Origin: Microbispora rosea
GTDB lineage: Bacteria; Actinomycetota; Actinomycetes; Streptosporangiales; Streptosporangiaceae
Assembly: GCF_900156315.1 (NCBI RefSeq)
Contig: NZ_FTNI01000014.1
Location: forward strand, 62,001 to 126,000
Direction of reading: 5' to 3'
Length of the DNA stretch: 64,000 bases
The notes under the pieces are model-generated. The model did not search any database, was not told where the DNA came from, and saw only the letters and a program-made list of their open reading frames with translations. Every line of letters begins with the position of its first letter. The first letter of the stretch is position 1. This document shows positions 37,694 through 46,581 of this stretch, piece by piece. Made by a program: the position numbers and the translations under genes.

Positions 37694-37731
37694 CCCGGCC
37701 CGTGCCGCGTGACCACGCGGCACGGGCCGGG
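37694..37731 (+). terminator. Terminator hairpin after etfA
   Basis: CCCGGCCCGTGCCGCGTG and CACGCGGCACGGGCCGGG are perfect 18-nt complements with two bases between, giving a stem of at least 16 bp once the loop opens. It starts 4 nt after the etfA stop. No U-tract follows; it may serve the convergent alcohol-dehydrogenase gene too. Confidence 0.75.
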
Positions 37732-37778
37732 AGGCGGGCGAACCGCTCGCCGGCCCCTGGCGGCCGCGTCGGCGGCTC

Positions 37779-38801
37779 TCAGGGGCGCAGCAGAACCTTG
37801 ACGGCGCCGCGCTCGTCCATGGCCCGGTAGCCCTCGGCGGCCTCCTCCAGCGGCAGTTCGAGGTCGAAGACCTTGCCAGGGTTGATCGTGCGGTCCCAGA
37901 TCAGCTCGATGAGGCCGGGCAGGAAGCGGCGCACCGGGGCCGGGCCGCCGTGCAGGTGCACGATGGAGTAGAACAGCTCTCTGCCGGGCAGCTCGACGTC
38001 GTGGGCGACCCCGACGTAGCCGACGTGCCCGCCGGGGCGGGCGGAGCGGATGGCCTGCATCATCGACTCCTGGGTGCCGACCGCTTCGATGACCGAGTGC
38101 GCGCCCAGACCGCCGGTCAGCTCCTTGATCCTGGCCACGCCCTCGTCGCCGCGTTCGGTGACGATGTCGGTGGCGCCGAACTCGACGGCGAGCTCCTGCC
38201 GGTCGGCGTGCCGGCTGAAGGCGACGATCCGCTCCGCGCCGAGCTGCTTGGCGGCCAGCACGCCGAGCAGGCCGACGGCGCCGTCGCCGACGACCGCGAC
38301 GGTCTTGCCGGGTCCGGCCTCCGCTGCGACCGCGGCGAACCAGCCGGTGCCCAGCACGTCGGAGGCGGCCAGCAGATCCGGGATCAGGTCCGCCTCGGGC
38401 ATGGCGGGGGTGGCGACCAGGGTGCCGTCGGCCAGCGGAACGCGGGCCCGCTGCGCCTGGGTGCCGATGGCGGCCATCGGCACGGCGTGCACGCAGCGGG
38501 ACTGGTAGCCGGCCCGGCAGATCTCGCAGGTGTTGTCGGAGGCGAAGAACGAGCCGACCACGAACTGGCCGGGCTCGACCGACGTGACCTCGCCGCCGAC
38601 CTCCTCGACGACGCCGACGTACTCGTGGCCCATCGGGACAGGACCGTCGTGCTCGTCCAGGCCGCGGTAGGGCCACAGGTCCGAGCCACAGACGCAGGTC
38701 GCGGACAGCCGGATGATCGCATCGGTCGGGGCCAGGATCTTCGGATCCTCGCGCTGCTCCACCCGGACGTCCCCGGGGGCGTACATCACTACGGCTCGCA
38801 T
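37779..38801 (-). CDS. Zinc-dependent alcohol dehydrogenase family protein
   Basis: 340 aa. Catalytic zinc ligands in TCVCGSDLWPYRG and MGHEYVGVVEEVG; structural zinc cysteines in NTCEICRAGYQSRC (three visible in C-x2-C-x7-C spacing). Cofactor loop TVAVVGDGAVGLLGVLAAKQ with LGAERIVAFSRHADRQ, whose Arg/His after the second strand suggests NADP(H). Close to the Zn-ADH subgroup often annotated as IMP-dehydrogenase-like or threonine-dehydrogenase-like. Divalent zinc dependence is expected; substrate unknown. It is convergent with etfA. Confidence 0.9.
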   Translation of the reverse strand: MRAVVMYAPGDVRVEQREDPKILAPTDAIIRLSATCVCGSDLWPYRGLDEHDGPVPMGHEYVGVVEEVGGEVTSVEPGQFVVGSFFASDNTCEICRAGYQSRCVHAVPMAAIGTQAQRARVPLADGTLVATPAMPEADLIPDLLAASDVLGTGWFAAVAAEAGPGKTVAVVGDGAVGLLGVLAAKQLGAERIVAFSRHADRQELAVEFGATDIVTERGDEGVARIKELTGGLGAHSVIEAVGTQESMMQAIRSARPGGHVGYVGVAHDVELPGRELFYSIVHLHGGPAPVRRFLPGLIELIWDRTINPGKVFDLELPLEEAAEGYRAMDERGAVKVLLRP

Positions 38802-38949
38802 CTCATGTGCTCCTTGCGGGTGTTCTCCCAGCGGCCTCGCGCCTTCCGGCGGCGCGGAAAAGGCTCCCTGGCATCCCCAGTGCCCCCAGGGCCGGCGGCA
38901 CGGCCGCCATCCGGGTAAAACACCGGCCAGGTGCGGGAGGCCGCGGGCG

Positions 38950-40164
38950 TCAGGCCGCCGTGCGGAGGCGGGCCTCCTCGTCCACCGGCCGGACCGGCAG
39001 CGGGATGATCTCCGTACGCGACGTGGGCAGCAGGCGTGCGGCGATGACGATCACGACGCCGAGGACGACCGCCACGCCCATCGCGACCCGCAGCGAGGCC
39101 GCGGTGGACAGGAAGCCGATGACCACGGGACCGAGCAGCAGGCCCGCGTAGCCCATCGCGCTCGCCTGCGCGATCGCCGGACCGGGCTCGCGCATCGCGG
39201 TCCCCGCCAGGGACAGCGCCATCGGCGAGATCGTCGCCACCGACAGCCCGATGAAGAACAGCCCGGCCACGGCGGCCACGGTCACCGGCGCGGCGATGAC
39301 CGCGAGGAACGCGAGCGCGGTGGCGCCGCCGGAGAACATGATCAGCCCGCGGGCGCCGTAGCGGCCGCGCAGCCGGTCGCCGGCCAGCCGGGCGAGCAGC
39401 ATGCCCGCCTCGAACACCGGGTAGCCGAGCGCGGCGACCGCCTCGGAGGCGTGCAGCGTGCCGATCAGGTAAAGGCCGTTCCAGTCGGCGACGACGCCCT
39501 CCACCATGAACGCGGCGAAGGTGACCGCGCCGAGCAGGTAGACGACCCCGGGCAGCCTGCGCCGGGCACGGGCCGAGGCCCGGCCCGCCTCGTCCGCCTC
39601 AGGCGCCGGGTCGGGCAGGTGCATACGGCTGAGGGCCAGCGCCGCCGGCACGGAAACCAGGGCGACGACCAGGATGTGGGCGGTGAGGGACAGGCCCAGG
39701 GCGATCGCCGCCGTGCCGAGCAGGCCCGCCGAGATCGCGCCGACGCACCATCCCGCGTGCATGCCGCTCATGATCGGCCGGCCGTACGCGCGCTCGACGG
39801 CCGAGCCCTGGGCGTTCATGCCGACGTCGACGGCGCCGAAGGCCATGCCGAACAGCGCGGCGGCCAGAGCCAGCACGGGGAGGGACGGCGCGAACGCCAC
39901 GAGGACCAGTGATGCCGCGCACAGGGGAGCGGCCGCGCGCAGGACGCCACGGCTGCCGATCCTGGCCAGGATGACGCGCATGAGCTGCATGGTGAGCAGC
40001 GCGCCGATCCCCCAGCTGAGCAGGGTGAGCCCGACCGACGACTCCGGCAGGTGGAGCCGGTCGGCCAGGGCGGGGAGGCGCACGGTGAAGGTTCCGCACA
40101 TCAGGCCGGCCAGGACGAAGGTGAGGACTGCCCCGTGGCGGGCCTTCCTCAAAGCGCGGGTCAT
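38950..40164 (-). CDS. MFS transporter
   Basis: 404 aa with 12 predicted helices. MFS-type segments: VLTFVLAGLMCGTFTVRLPA, LTLLSWGIGALLTMQLMRVI, FGMAFGAVDVGMNAQGSAVE and GRPIMSGMHAGWCVGAISAG, the last two characteristic of the fucose-permease-like/YbjJ branch. ATG 40164 has GGAAG at 5-nt spacing; an upstream in-frame start at 40224 is unsupported. The TetR gene 138 nt upstream on the same strand, with its own operator, is the probable repressor. Substrate unknown; sugar or drug efflux are both possible. Confidence 0.88.
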   Translation of the reverse strand: MTRALRKARHGAVLTFVLAGLMCGTFTVRLPALADRLHLPESSVGLTLLSWGIGALLTMQLMRVILARIGSRGVLRAAAPLCAASLVLVAFAPSLPVLALAAALFGMAFGAVDVGMNAQGSAVERAYGRPIMSGMHAGWCVGAISAGLLGTAAIALGLSLTAHILVVALVSVPAALALSRMHLPDPAPEADEAGRASARARRRLPGVVYLLGAVTFAAFMVEGVVADWNGLYLIGTLHASEAVAALGYPVFEAGMLLARLAGDRLRGRYGARGLIMFSGGATALAFLAVIAAPVTVAAVAGLFFIGLSVATISPMALSLAGTAMREPGPAIAQASAMGYAGLLLGPVVIGFLSTAASLRVAMGVAVVLGVVIVIAARLLPTSRTEIIPLPVRPVDEEARLRTAA

Positions 40165-40302
40165 CACAGCTTCCTTTCCAGGTGAGTCAAGTGGGTTTCC
40201 GGGCCCGGATTTACGGGCAGACACCAGCAGGTCGCCCTTTCACGGCAGAGCCGGAAGGAAGGGCGACCACCAGGTGTAGGTCAGGGGTTCACAAGCAGCG
40301 CG

Positions 40303-40794
40303 CTACAACAGGGCGAGCAGCCTGGCGCGGATCGCGGTGTAGTCGATGATCCCCACACAGTGGGTGGCGACCTCCCAGAGGCCCTCACAGGCCAGCCGTA
40401 CGACCTGAGAGGTAGGGGGGTCGGGCTCGTCGTCCAGGCCCTGCCGCATCCAGCGGTCCATCGCCCCGCGCAGCGGCGCGAGCAGCTCGGGGTCGCCGGC
40501 CGCACCCGTGACCACGGCCCATCGTCGCAGCCGGCCGGTCTCCACGGCCTCGAACGTCGCGGCGACGTACGCCCGGGTGTAGGTGCTCTCCGACTGCGCC
40601 TCGATCAGCGCGTCGAAGTCGGCGATCAGGCGCTCGATCATGCCGTTGACGAGCGCGTCCTTGCTCGCGAAGTGATAGAGGAGACCGCCCTTGCTGACAC
40701 CGGCGCGCTCGGCCACCGCCGCCAGGGTCAGGGCCTGGGCGCCCTGATCCTGCAGCAGGCCCTCGGCCGCGTCCAGCAGTTCGTCTCTCCTCAT
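40303..40794 (-). CDS. TetR-family regulator of the adjacent MFS gene
   Basis: 163 aa. [40 protein letters not shown] is a canonical TetR HTH, followed by [18 protein letters not shown] 40794 lies 7 nt after TACAGT with no Shine-Dalgarno, consistent with a leaderless transcript. A perfect palindrome overlaps that -10, so autorepression is likely, and the downstream MFS gene is probably in the same unit. Short C-terminal domain; ligand unknown. Confidence 0.9.
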   Translation of the reverse strand: MRRDELLDAAEGLLQDQGAQALTLAAVAERAGVSKGGLLYHFASKDALVNGMIERLIADFDALIEAQSESTYTRAYVAATFEAVETGRLRRWAVVTGAAGDPELLAPLRGAMDRWMRQGLDDEPDPPTSQVVRLACEGLWEVATHCVGIIDYTAIRARLLALL

Positions 40795-40806
40795 GCCGTT
40801 TACTGT

Positions 40807-40820
40807 ACCGTCTGGACGGT
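40807..40820. promoter_or_regulatory. TetR operator palindrome
   Basis: ACCGTCTGGACGGT is a 6-2-6 perfect inverted repeat that touches the -10 hexamer of the TetR gene (TACAGT on the minus strand, 40802-40807). Half-site and spacing are typical of TetR operators. It lies between the TetR gene and the divergent cysteine desulfurase gene. Confidence 0.6.
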
Positions 40821-40896
40821 TAAGTTGCGACACATGCCCGTGTTCTCCGCCCGCCCGGATACGCTTGGTGGGCTGAATACGTGTCTGGGAGGGGTC

Positions 40897-42051
40897 ATGG
40901 GAGCTGCTTATCTGGACCATGCCTCGACCACACCGATGCTGCCTGAGGCGATCGAGGCGATGACCGCCCAGCTCGGACAGGTCGGCAACCCCTCGTCCCT
41001 GCACGCGGCGGGCCGCCGGGCTCGCCGGGTCGTCGAGGAGTCGCGCGAGACGATCGCCTGCGCGCTCGGCGCCCGCCCCAGCGAGGTCGTGTTCACGGCC
41101 GGCGGCACCGAGGCCGACAACCTCGCGATCAAGGGCCTGTTCTGGGCGAGGAGGCGGCCCAGGATCCTGATCAGCTCGGTCGAGCACCACGCCGCTCTCG
41201 ACCCCGCCCACTGGCTCGGCGACAACCACGGCGCCCGGGTCGAGCTGCTGGACGTGGACGAGCGGGGCCGGGTGCATCCGGAGACGCTGCGCGAGGCCAT
41301 CGCCCGCGACCCCGACGACGTCGCGCTGGTGAGCGTCATGTGGGCCAACAACGAGGTGGGAACCGTGCAGCCGGTGCGCGTGCTGGCCGGCATCGCGCAC
41401 GAATACGGCATCCCCTTCCACACCGACGCGGTGCAGGCGGTCGGCCAGCTCCCGGTGTCGTTCGCCGAGTCCGGCGTGGACGCCATGACCGTCTCCGGCC
41501 ACAAGGTCGGCGGTCCCGTGGGCGTCGGGGCGCTGCTGCTGGCCCGGGGCGTCGACCCGGTGCCGGTCCTGCACGGCGGCGGGCAGGAGCGCGACATCCG
41601 CTCCGGCACCCTGGACGCGCCGGCCATCGCCGGGTTCGCGGCGGCGGTCGAGACGGCGGTCGCGCGACAGCCCGCCACGGCCGAGCGGCTGTCGGCGCTG
41701 CGCGACGACCTGATCGAGCGCGTACGGCTGGCCGTGCCCGACGTCGTGCTGAACGGCGACCCGGTGAACCGGCTGCCCGGCAACGCCCACTTCTCGTTCC
41801 CCGGATGCGAGGGGGACGCCCTGCTCATGCTCCTCGACGCCAAGGGTGTCGAGTGCTCCACGGGCTCGGCCTGCTCGGCCGGGGTCGCCCAGCCGTCCCA
41901 CGTGCTGCTCGCCATGGGCCAGGACGGCGCGCGCGCCCGCGGCTCGCTGCGTTTCTCCCTCGGCCACACCTCGGTGGAGGAGGACGTCGACCGGGTCGCG
42001 GAGGTCATCGGGCACGTCGTCGAGCGCGCTCGGCGTGCCGGTCTGTCGTAA
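40897..42051 (+). CDS. Cysteine desulfurase (IscS/NifS-like)
   Basis: 384 aa. PLP enzyme releasing sulfur from cysteine as a persulfide. [65 protein letters not shown] (PLP Lys) and the sulfur-carrying Cys in [22 protein letters not shown] 40897 follows GGGAGGGG; upstream in-frame codons lack homology. The gene lies a few kb upstream of mnmA, the pairing expected for tRNA thiolation, as in mycobacteria (iscS-trmU). No Fe-S scaffold gene is nearby. Confidence 0.94.
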   Translation: MGAAYLDHASTTPMLPEAIEAMTAQLGQVGNPSSLHAAGRRARRVVEESRETIACALGARPSEVVFTAGGTEADNLAIKGLFWARRRPRILISSVEHHAALDPAHWLGDNHGARVELLDVDERGRVHPETLREAIARDPDDVALVSVMWANNEVGTVQPVRVLAGIAHEYGIPFHTDAVQAVGQLPVSFAESGVDAMTVSGHKVGGPVGVGALLLARGVDPVPVLHGGGQERDIRSGTLDAPAIAGFAAAVETAVARQPATAERLSALRDDLIERVRLAVPDVVLNGDPVNRLPGNAHFSFPGCEGDALLMLLDAKGVECSTGSACSAGVAQPSHVLLAMGQDGARARGSLRFSLGHTSVEEDVDRVAEVIGHVVERARRAGLS

Positions 42052-42057
42052 CCCGCC

Positions 42058-42098
42058 CTGTTTGTCCCTCTGCCTGTTTGTCCCTCTGTTTGTCCCTC
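42058..42098. repeat. Three copies of a 13-bp sequence after the cysteine desulfurase gene
   Basis: CTGTTTGTCCCTC occurs at 42058-42070, 42074-42086 and 42086-42098 (the last two share one base). The pyrimidine-rich tract fills the short convergent gap. It could be slippage-generated or part of a termination region. Confidence 0.7.
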
Positions 42099-42112
42099 GG
42101 TGTGTTTACCCT

Positions 42113-42679
42113 CTAGGGCGCGGCCGATCGGGCCGTACGGCGCAGCAGCGCCCGCTGCAGGCGGAGGAGCGTCCGGAAGCGCCGCGACGAGCGCAGCCGC
42201 CTCAGGCGGGCCTGGAGCCGGTCGCCCAGGTCGAGGAGCAGCTCCTCGTCGGCGAAGCGCTCGATCTCGGGGAACATATGCTGCTCCTCGTCCAGGTGGG
42301 CGTGCGACCTCAGCACGTCCCGCAACACCCCCAGCTCCCGGTCGAACCGCTCCGTGTGCGGGCCGGCGCACGTCAGCGCCGCGAGCTGGTCGCTGAGCTG
42401 GCGGTGCTCCGACCAGGCCGCCGCGATGGCCGGAGTGATGTCCCGCACGGCGGGATAGAAGATCTCCTCTTCGATCCGCTCGTGCATCCACAGCTCGTCG
42501 AACAGCTCGTCGGCGAGCGCGCGCCGCCGTCCGGGCTCCGAGCGCGGCGTCTCCGTCAGCTTCCGCATGAGGTCGCGCAGCACCTCGTGGTGCTCCACGA
42601 GCACCCGCGTCGCCTTCTTCGGCTCCTGCCGGGCGGGCGCCTCCCGCACGTGGGTGAGCGCCGGTGGTCTTCTCCTCAT
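42113..42679 (-). CDS. Hemerythrin-like HHE-domain protein
   Basis: 188 aa. HHE repeats: LVEHHEVLRDLMRKL, MHERIEEEIFYPAV, SEHRQLSDQL and SHAHLDEEQHMFPEI give the H/E set for a diiron site. An Arg-rich C-terminal helix follows (LRRLRSSRRFRTLLRLQR). Its ATG overlaps the stop of the DUF2231-Rieske gene (ATGA), so two iron proteins are made as a coupled pair. A role in O2/NO or redox sensing is inference. Confidence 0.85.
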   Translation of the reverse strand: MRRRPPALTHVREAPARQEPKKATRVLVEHHEVLRDLMRKLTETPRSEPGRRRALADELFDELWMHERIEEEIFYPAVRDITPAIAAAWSEHRQLSDQLAALTCAGPHTERFDRELGVLRDVLRSHAHLDEEQHMFPEIERFADEELLLDLGDRLQARLRRLRSSRRFRTLLRLQRALLRRTARSAAP

Positions 42680-43596
42680 GGCCGCACCTCCTGCTGGCGC
42701 ACCAGCGCGCTCCCGGGAGGCGCGGTGGCCGCGACGGGCGCGCGGCGCACCTCGATCCATCCGTCGCGTACGCGGGTCTGGAAACACGGCACCGGTGCGG
42801 TGGCCGGGCCGTTCAGACTCTCCCCGCTGGACAGCTCGAACCGGGAGCCGTGCCAGGGGCAGGTGAGGGCGCCGTCCCGGAGCCAGCCGTCGGACAGCGG
42901 GCCGCGCAGGTGCGGGCAGGCGTTCTCCAGCGCGTGGATGCGGCCGTCCGCGCGGACCAGGACGACGTCCACGTCGCCCGCCCGGACGCGACGGGGGCGG
43001 TCGTCGGTCAGGTCGCGATCGGCCAGCACGGGGGTGAAGCCGAGTGGTTCGTGCTGCCTGCCGCTCTGGTCGACCCCGATCCGGTGGCGGAAGACGAGCG
43101 TGCCGCCCAGGAAGCCGCTTGCCATGATCACGGGATAGCCGAGCAGGGCGGCGAGCCGTCCCCGCAGGTGGTGTCCCCGGCCCCGCTGCAGCCACGACCA
43201 GCCGTACAGGCCGAGGGCGAGCGTGTTGAGCGTGCCGTGGACCATGCCGATGCGCCGGGCGTTGTCATGCGTGTGCTGCCAGTCGTGCAGGCCGGTCGCC
43301 GCCGCGGCCAGCGCGCCGGCGATGCCGACTCCCACGGCCGTGCGCGCCGCCCGCCTCTGCCCGGTGAGGTCCAGGACCAGCGCCGCCGTCCAGGAGCCGA
43401 TCGGGAGGTCGGTGAGCACCGGGTGGAGAGGGTGCCCCAGCCAGACGCCGTGCAGGAGGCCGCGGGCGCGGCCCCGGGTGACCCCGAGGAGGTTCTCGGC
43501 GAAGGCGAGGCCCTTTTCGAGCCGATGACCGGGCCGGTCGAGGCGACCGTCGCCTTCGATCGCGTTCAGCAACCGGTCCAGTGTGCGCTGAGCCAT
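42676..43596 (-). CDS. DUF2231 membrane domain fused to a Rieske [2Fe-2S] domain
   Basis: 306 aa. Residues about 45-185 form a DUF2231 domain with four membrane segments (LLHGVWLGHPLHPVLTDLPI, TAVGVGIAGALAAAATGLHD, VHGTLNTLALGLYGWSWL, LLGYPVIMASGFLGGTLVF) and several conserved His. The C-terminal about 100 residues are a Rieske domain with ENACPHLRGPLSDG and LTCPWHGSRFEL, so both C-x-H and C-x2-H cluster ligand pairs are intact. The fusion suggests a membrane redox protein. ATG 43596 follows GGGG at 6 nt. The electron donor and acceptor are unknown. Confidence 0.88.
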   Translation of the reverse strand: MAQRTLDRLLNAIEGDGRLDRPGHRLEKGLAFAENLLGVTRGRARGLLHGVWLGHPLHPVLTDLPIGSWTAALVLDLTGQRRAARTAVGVGIAGALAAAATGLHDWQHTHDNARRIGMVHGTLNTLALGLYGWSWLQRGRGHHLRGRLAALLGYPVIMASGFLGGTLVFRHRIGVDQSGRQHEPLGFTPVLADRDLTDDRPRRVRAGDVDVVLVRADGRIHALENACPHLRGPLSDGWLRDGALTCPWHGSRFELSSGESLNGPATAPVPCFQTRVRDGWIEVRRAPVAATAPPGSALVRQQEVRP

Positions 43597-43727
43597 GTCC
43601 GACCCCAATCCCATCGCCGGATCGGCCCCGCAGCCTGCGGGAATGGGCGGAACGGCGGGTGCTCGCCCGCGTGTTGCTCCTGCGACGTGCCCGTTTCGTA
43701 TGTCGTGAAACGCGCCGAATATCCGGT

Positions 43728-44768
43728 TCAGGTCAGGAAGGGGGCCACCGCACTCCACGAGGGGTCCTCGGCCACCTCGACGCGGGCGCGCCCCTCCTGC
43801 CACCCGTCGGCGACCTCCTCGACCACGGGCGGCACGGCCGCCGCGGGGTCGGCGTAGACGTGCAGCACCCGGCTGCGGTCGGCGCTCAGGTGGGCCACCA
43901 GGACGGCCGGGCCGAGCGCGGCCAGCCGGTCGTTCAGCCGCTCCTCGAAGTCGCGCAGCGCGTCCAGGGAGCCCCCCGTGGGCAGCCCGTCGCCGTCGGC
44001 CTCCCGGTAGGGCAGCGTGACGGCGATGTGCTGGTCGAACAGCGGGAAGTCCACCGGCCTGAGGGGATAGCGTGCGGCGGCGGTCAGCCGGCCGCCGGTG
44101 GCGGTGTGGCCTTCGAGGAGCGCCCACTGCTCCTCCTTGAACTCCTCCGCCACCTCGGCGACGACCGAGGGCAGGTGGATCGCGGGGAGCGCGTCGATCG
44201 GCTCGAACTCGGCGGCCACGATCTCGCCGACCCAGCGGGCCACCTCGTCCTCGCCCAGCAGCCAGTCGAGCGCGAGGAAGGCCGCCTCCGTCCGCGTGTC
44301 GTCGTCGACGTCGGGGAAGATCGGATGGAAGGCGGTGACGTCCACGCGCGGCGAGCCGGGCGGCACGCGCAACGCCACCACCAGCCGGTCGAGCCCGAAC
44401 TCCCGCCCTCCGACGTCGACCGCCAGATCCGCGGCCTGCGGGTTCGCCTGCCGCGACGGATAGAACTCCCACATCGCGTCCGCCGGCGGCGCGGCCAGGG
44501 CCCACCTGTGGGCGAACGTCCGCAGCTCCGGATCGTTCGACGCGCTGACGACCAGGGCGTTCACGGCCATGCGGCCGGGAGCGATCTCCCACACGAGGGA
44601 CGGATGGAGGGCGGTGACGGCGGGGCCGATCATCTCGAGCAGGGCCTCGGGGTCCTCCGCCTCGACGTGCGCGTCGATCTGGGGACGCGCCTCGTCCCAC
44701 CAGGTCCAGAATGCCGCGATGGCCTCGGCGGGGTCGGCGGACTCGCTCTTGCGCCCGAACAGTCGCAT
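43728..44768 (-). CDS. Conserved hypothetical protein
   Basis: 346 aa, acidic, with no signal peptide or membrane segment. MRLFGRKSESADPAEAIAAF starts it; WWDEARPQIDAHVEAEDPEA and SLVWEIAPGRMAVNALVVSA resemble the first part of DUF695-like proteins, then a more variable half. I do not recognise a catalytic motif. It is divergent from mnmA and separated from the Rieske gene by 131 bp. Actinobacterial genomes often carry such a protein beside trmU/mnmA (recollection, not checked). Confidence 0.7.
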   Translation of the reverse strand: MRLFGRKSESADPAEAIAAFWTWWDEARPQIDAHVEAEDPEALLEMIGPAVTALHPSLVWEIAPGRMAVNALVVSASNDPELRTFAHRWALAAPPADAMWEFYPSRQANPQAADLAVDVGGREFGLDRLVVALRVPPGSPRVDVTAFHPIFPDVDDDTRTEAAFLALDWLLGEDEVARWVGEIVAAEFEPIDALPAIHLPSVVAEVAEEFKEEQWALLEGHTATGGRLTAAARYPLRPVDFPLFDQHIAVTLPYREADGDGLPTGGSLDALRDFEERLNDRLAALGPAVLVAHLSADRSRVLHVYADPAAAVPPVVEEVADGWQEGRARVEVAEDPSWSAVAPFLT

Positions 44769-44844
44769 GACCCCGCATCCTCCCAGCACGCCCGCCCCGA
44801 TGCCAACGCGGGCGCGGCCCGGCGGGCGGTAACCTCGAACTGTT

Positions 44845-45930
44845 ATGGGTCCCACACGAAAGCTTCGCGTCCTCGCCGCCATGTCCGGCGGGGTCGACTC
44901 CGCGGTGGCCGCCGCCCGTATCGCCGAGGCGGGGCACGACGTGACCGGCGTCCATCTGGCGCTGTCGTCCAACCCGCAGTCCTACCGCACCGGCGCACGC
45001 GGGTGCTGCACGCTTGAGGACGCCCGCGACGCGCGCCGCGCGGCCGACGTCATCGGCATCCCCTTCTACGTGTGGGACATGGCGGAACGGTTCCATCGTG
45101 ACGTGGTCGAGGACTTCGTCAGCGAGTACGCCGCGGGGCGCACCCCCAACCCCTGCCTGCGCTGCAACGAGAAGATCAAGTTCGAGGCGGTGCTCGACCG
45201 GGCGCTCGCGCTCGGCTTCGACGCCGTCGCCACCGGCCACCACGCGCGGCTGGAGGACGGCGTGCTGCGGCGCAGCGTCGACGACGCCAAGGACCAGTCG
45301 TACGTGCTGGGCGTGCTCACCCGCGAGCAGCTCGCGCACGCGATCTTCCCGCTGGGCGGCTCGACCAAGGCGCAGGTGCGCGAGGAGGCGGCGCGGCGCG
45401 GGCTGACCGTCGCCGACAAGCCCGACAGCCACGACATCTGCTTCATCGCCGACGGCGACACCCGGGCGTTCCTCGCCGATCGGCTCGGCGCGTCCGAGGG
45501 GCCGATCGTCGACGCGCTCACCGGCCAGGTCGTGGGCAGCCACCAGGGGGCGTACGGCTACACGGTCGGGCAGCGCAAGGGCCTGCACATCGACCGGCCG
45601 GCCTCCGACGGCAGGCCGCGCTACGTGCTGTCGATCGAGCCGGTGTCCAACACGGTCACGGTCGGTCCCCGCGCCTCCCTGGAGGTCCGCAGCATCGTGG
45701 GGGAGCGGCCGGTGTGGAACGGGCCGCGGCCCGAGCCGTACGAGCCGATCACCTGCACGGTCCAGCTGCGTGCCCACGGCGAGGTGTACGGCTGCCGCGC
45801 CCAGGTGTCCGGCGGCGAGCTGCACATCGAGCTCGACCGCCCGGCGACCGGCGTCGCGGCGGGCCAGGGCGCCGTCCTGTACGACGGCGACGTCGTCATC
45901 GGCTCCGCCACGATCGCCTCGGCCGTCTGA
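44845..45930 (+). CDS. mnmA: tRNA-specific 2-thiouridylase MnmA
   Basis: 361 aa. Installs 2-thio at U34 of tRNA Lys, Glu and Gln. PP-loop [20 protein letters not shown] binds ATP. Catalytic C104 in [13 protein letters not shown] and C199 in [11 protein letters not shown] are both present, along with [11 protein letters not shown] and [14 protein letters not shown] (44830-44835) may be the -10. It uses sulfur from the desulfurase encoded upstream. The stop is 2 nt from the convergent metallo-hydrolase gene. Confidence 0.96.
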   Translation: MGPTRKLRVLAAMSGGVDSAVAAARIAEAGHDVTGVHLALSSNPQSYRTGARGCCTLEDARDARRAADVIGIPFYVWDMAERFHRDVVEDFVSEYAAGRTPNPCLRCNEKIKFEAVLDRALALGFDAVATGHHARLEDGVLRRSVDDAKDQSYVLGVLTREQLAHAIFPLGGSTKAQVREEAARRGLTVADKPDSHDICFIADGDTRAFLADRLGASEGPIVDALTGQVVGSHQGAYGYTVGQRKGLHIDRPASDGRPRYVLSIEPVSNTVTVGPRASLEVRSIVGERPVWNGPRPEPYEPITCTVQLRAHGEVYGCRAQVSGGELHIELDRPATGVAAGQGAVLYDGDVVIGSATIASAV

Positions 45931-45932
45931 GG

Positions 45933-46562
45933 TCAGACCTCGACCGACTCGCCGACGGGGATCCGGCGGAAGTCGGCCTTCTGCTTCCCGGCCTCCATGC
46001 CGAGCCAGTTGTCGATCAGCGTCGCGCCGATGTCGTTGACCAGCCCGTCGTGGGTCGAGTACGCCCGCGCGGGCCGGACGTAGCGCAGGTACATGATCAT
46101 CTCCGCGCCCTTGAGCCACGGCGCGTTGGTCGGCACCAGCAGCGTGGGCACGTCGCGCCCGGGCGGAGTGAGGGCGTCACCGGGGTAGAACACCTCGTCG
46201 TCCACGAAGAAGCCGACGTTCTGCACCGGCGGGACGTCGGGCAGGTTGAGCGCGTGCCACTCGCCGACCGCCCGCACGTCGAAACCGGCGGTGCCGAAGG
46301 CGTCCCCGTGGTTGACGACCTGCACCCTCGCCGGGATCTCGCCGAGCTGGTTCGCGACGGCCTGGCAGGTGTAGACCTCCAGGTCCGGGCTCGCGTTCTT
46401 GAGCAGATTCGCGTCCACGTGGTCGAAGTGCTCGTGGGTGATGAGCACGGCGTCCGCGCCGTCGAGGAGGCCCTCGCCGCTGAACGCGCCGGGGTCGATG
46501 ACGAGCGTCCGCCCGTCCTTCTCCAGACGCCAGCACGCGTGACCGAGTTTGGTGAGTTTCAT
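45933..46562 (-). CDS. MBL-fold metallo-hydrolase
   Basis: 209 aa. HACWRLEKDGRTLVIDPGAF, then ITHEHFDHVDANLL (HxHxDH metal motif), FYPGDAL (bridging Asp) and late His in YSTHDGL. It resembles the UlaG/YtnP-like single-domain group; the substrate is unclear. ATG 46562 sits 7 nt after TAGCTT with no Shine-Dalgarno. Divergent from the methionine-synthase-like gene, sharing an overlapping -10 element. Confidence 0.88.
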   Translation of the reverse strand: MKLTKLGHACWRLEKDGRTLVIDPGAFSGEGLLDGADAVLITHEHFDHVDANLLKNASPDLEVYTCQAVANQLGEIPARVQVVNHGDAFGTAGFDVRAVGEWHALNLPDVPPVQNVGFFVDDEVFYPGDALTPPGRDVPTLLVPTNAPWLKGAEMIMYLRYVRPARAYSTHDGLVNDIGATLIDNWLGMEAGKQKADFRRIPVGESVEV

Positions 46563-46568
46563 AGTCCA

Positions 46569-46575
46569 TAAGCTA
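46569..46575. promoter_or_regulatory. Symmetric bidirectional promoter (overlapping -10 elements)
   Basis: TAAGCTA reads as TAAGCT on the plus strand (46569-46574) and TAGCTT on the minus strand (46575-46570). Each ends exactly 7 nt before a start codon: GTG 46582 and ATG 46562. Both genes would be leaderless and would compete for one site. No clear -35 for either. Confidence 0.5.
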
Positions 46576-46581
46576 GTCACC

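Noticed and set aside
42676..46119. 1147-codon minus-strand frame spanning the Rieske, hypothetical and mnmA genes
   Set aside because: Only its C-terminal 306 codons (DUF2231-Rieske) look real; the rest is antisense to mnmA and other genes.
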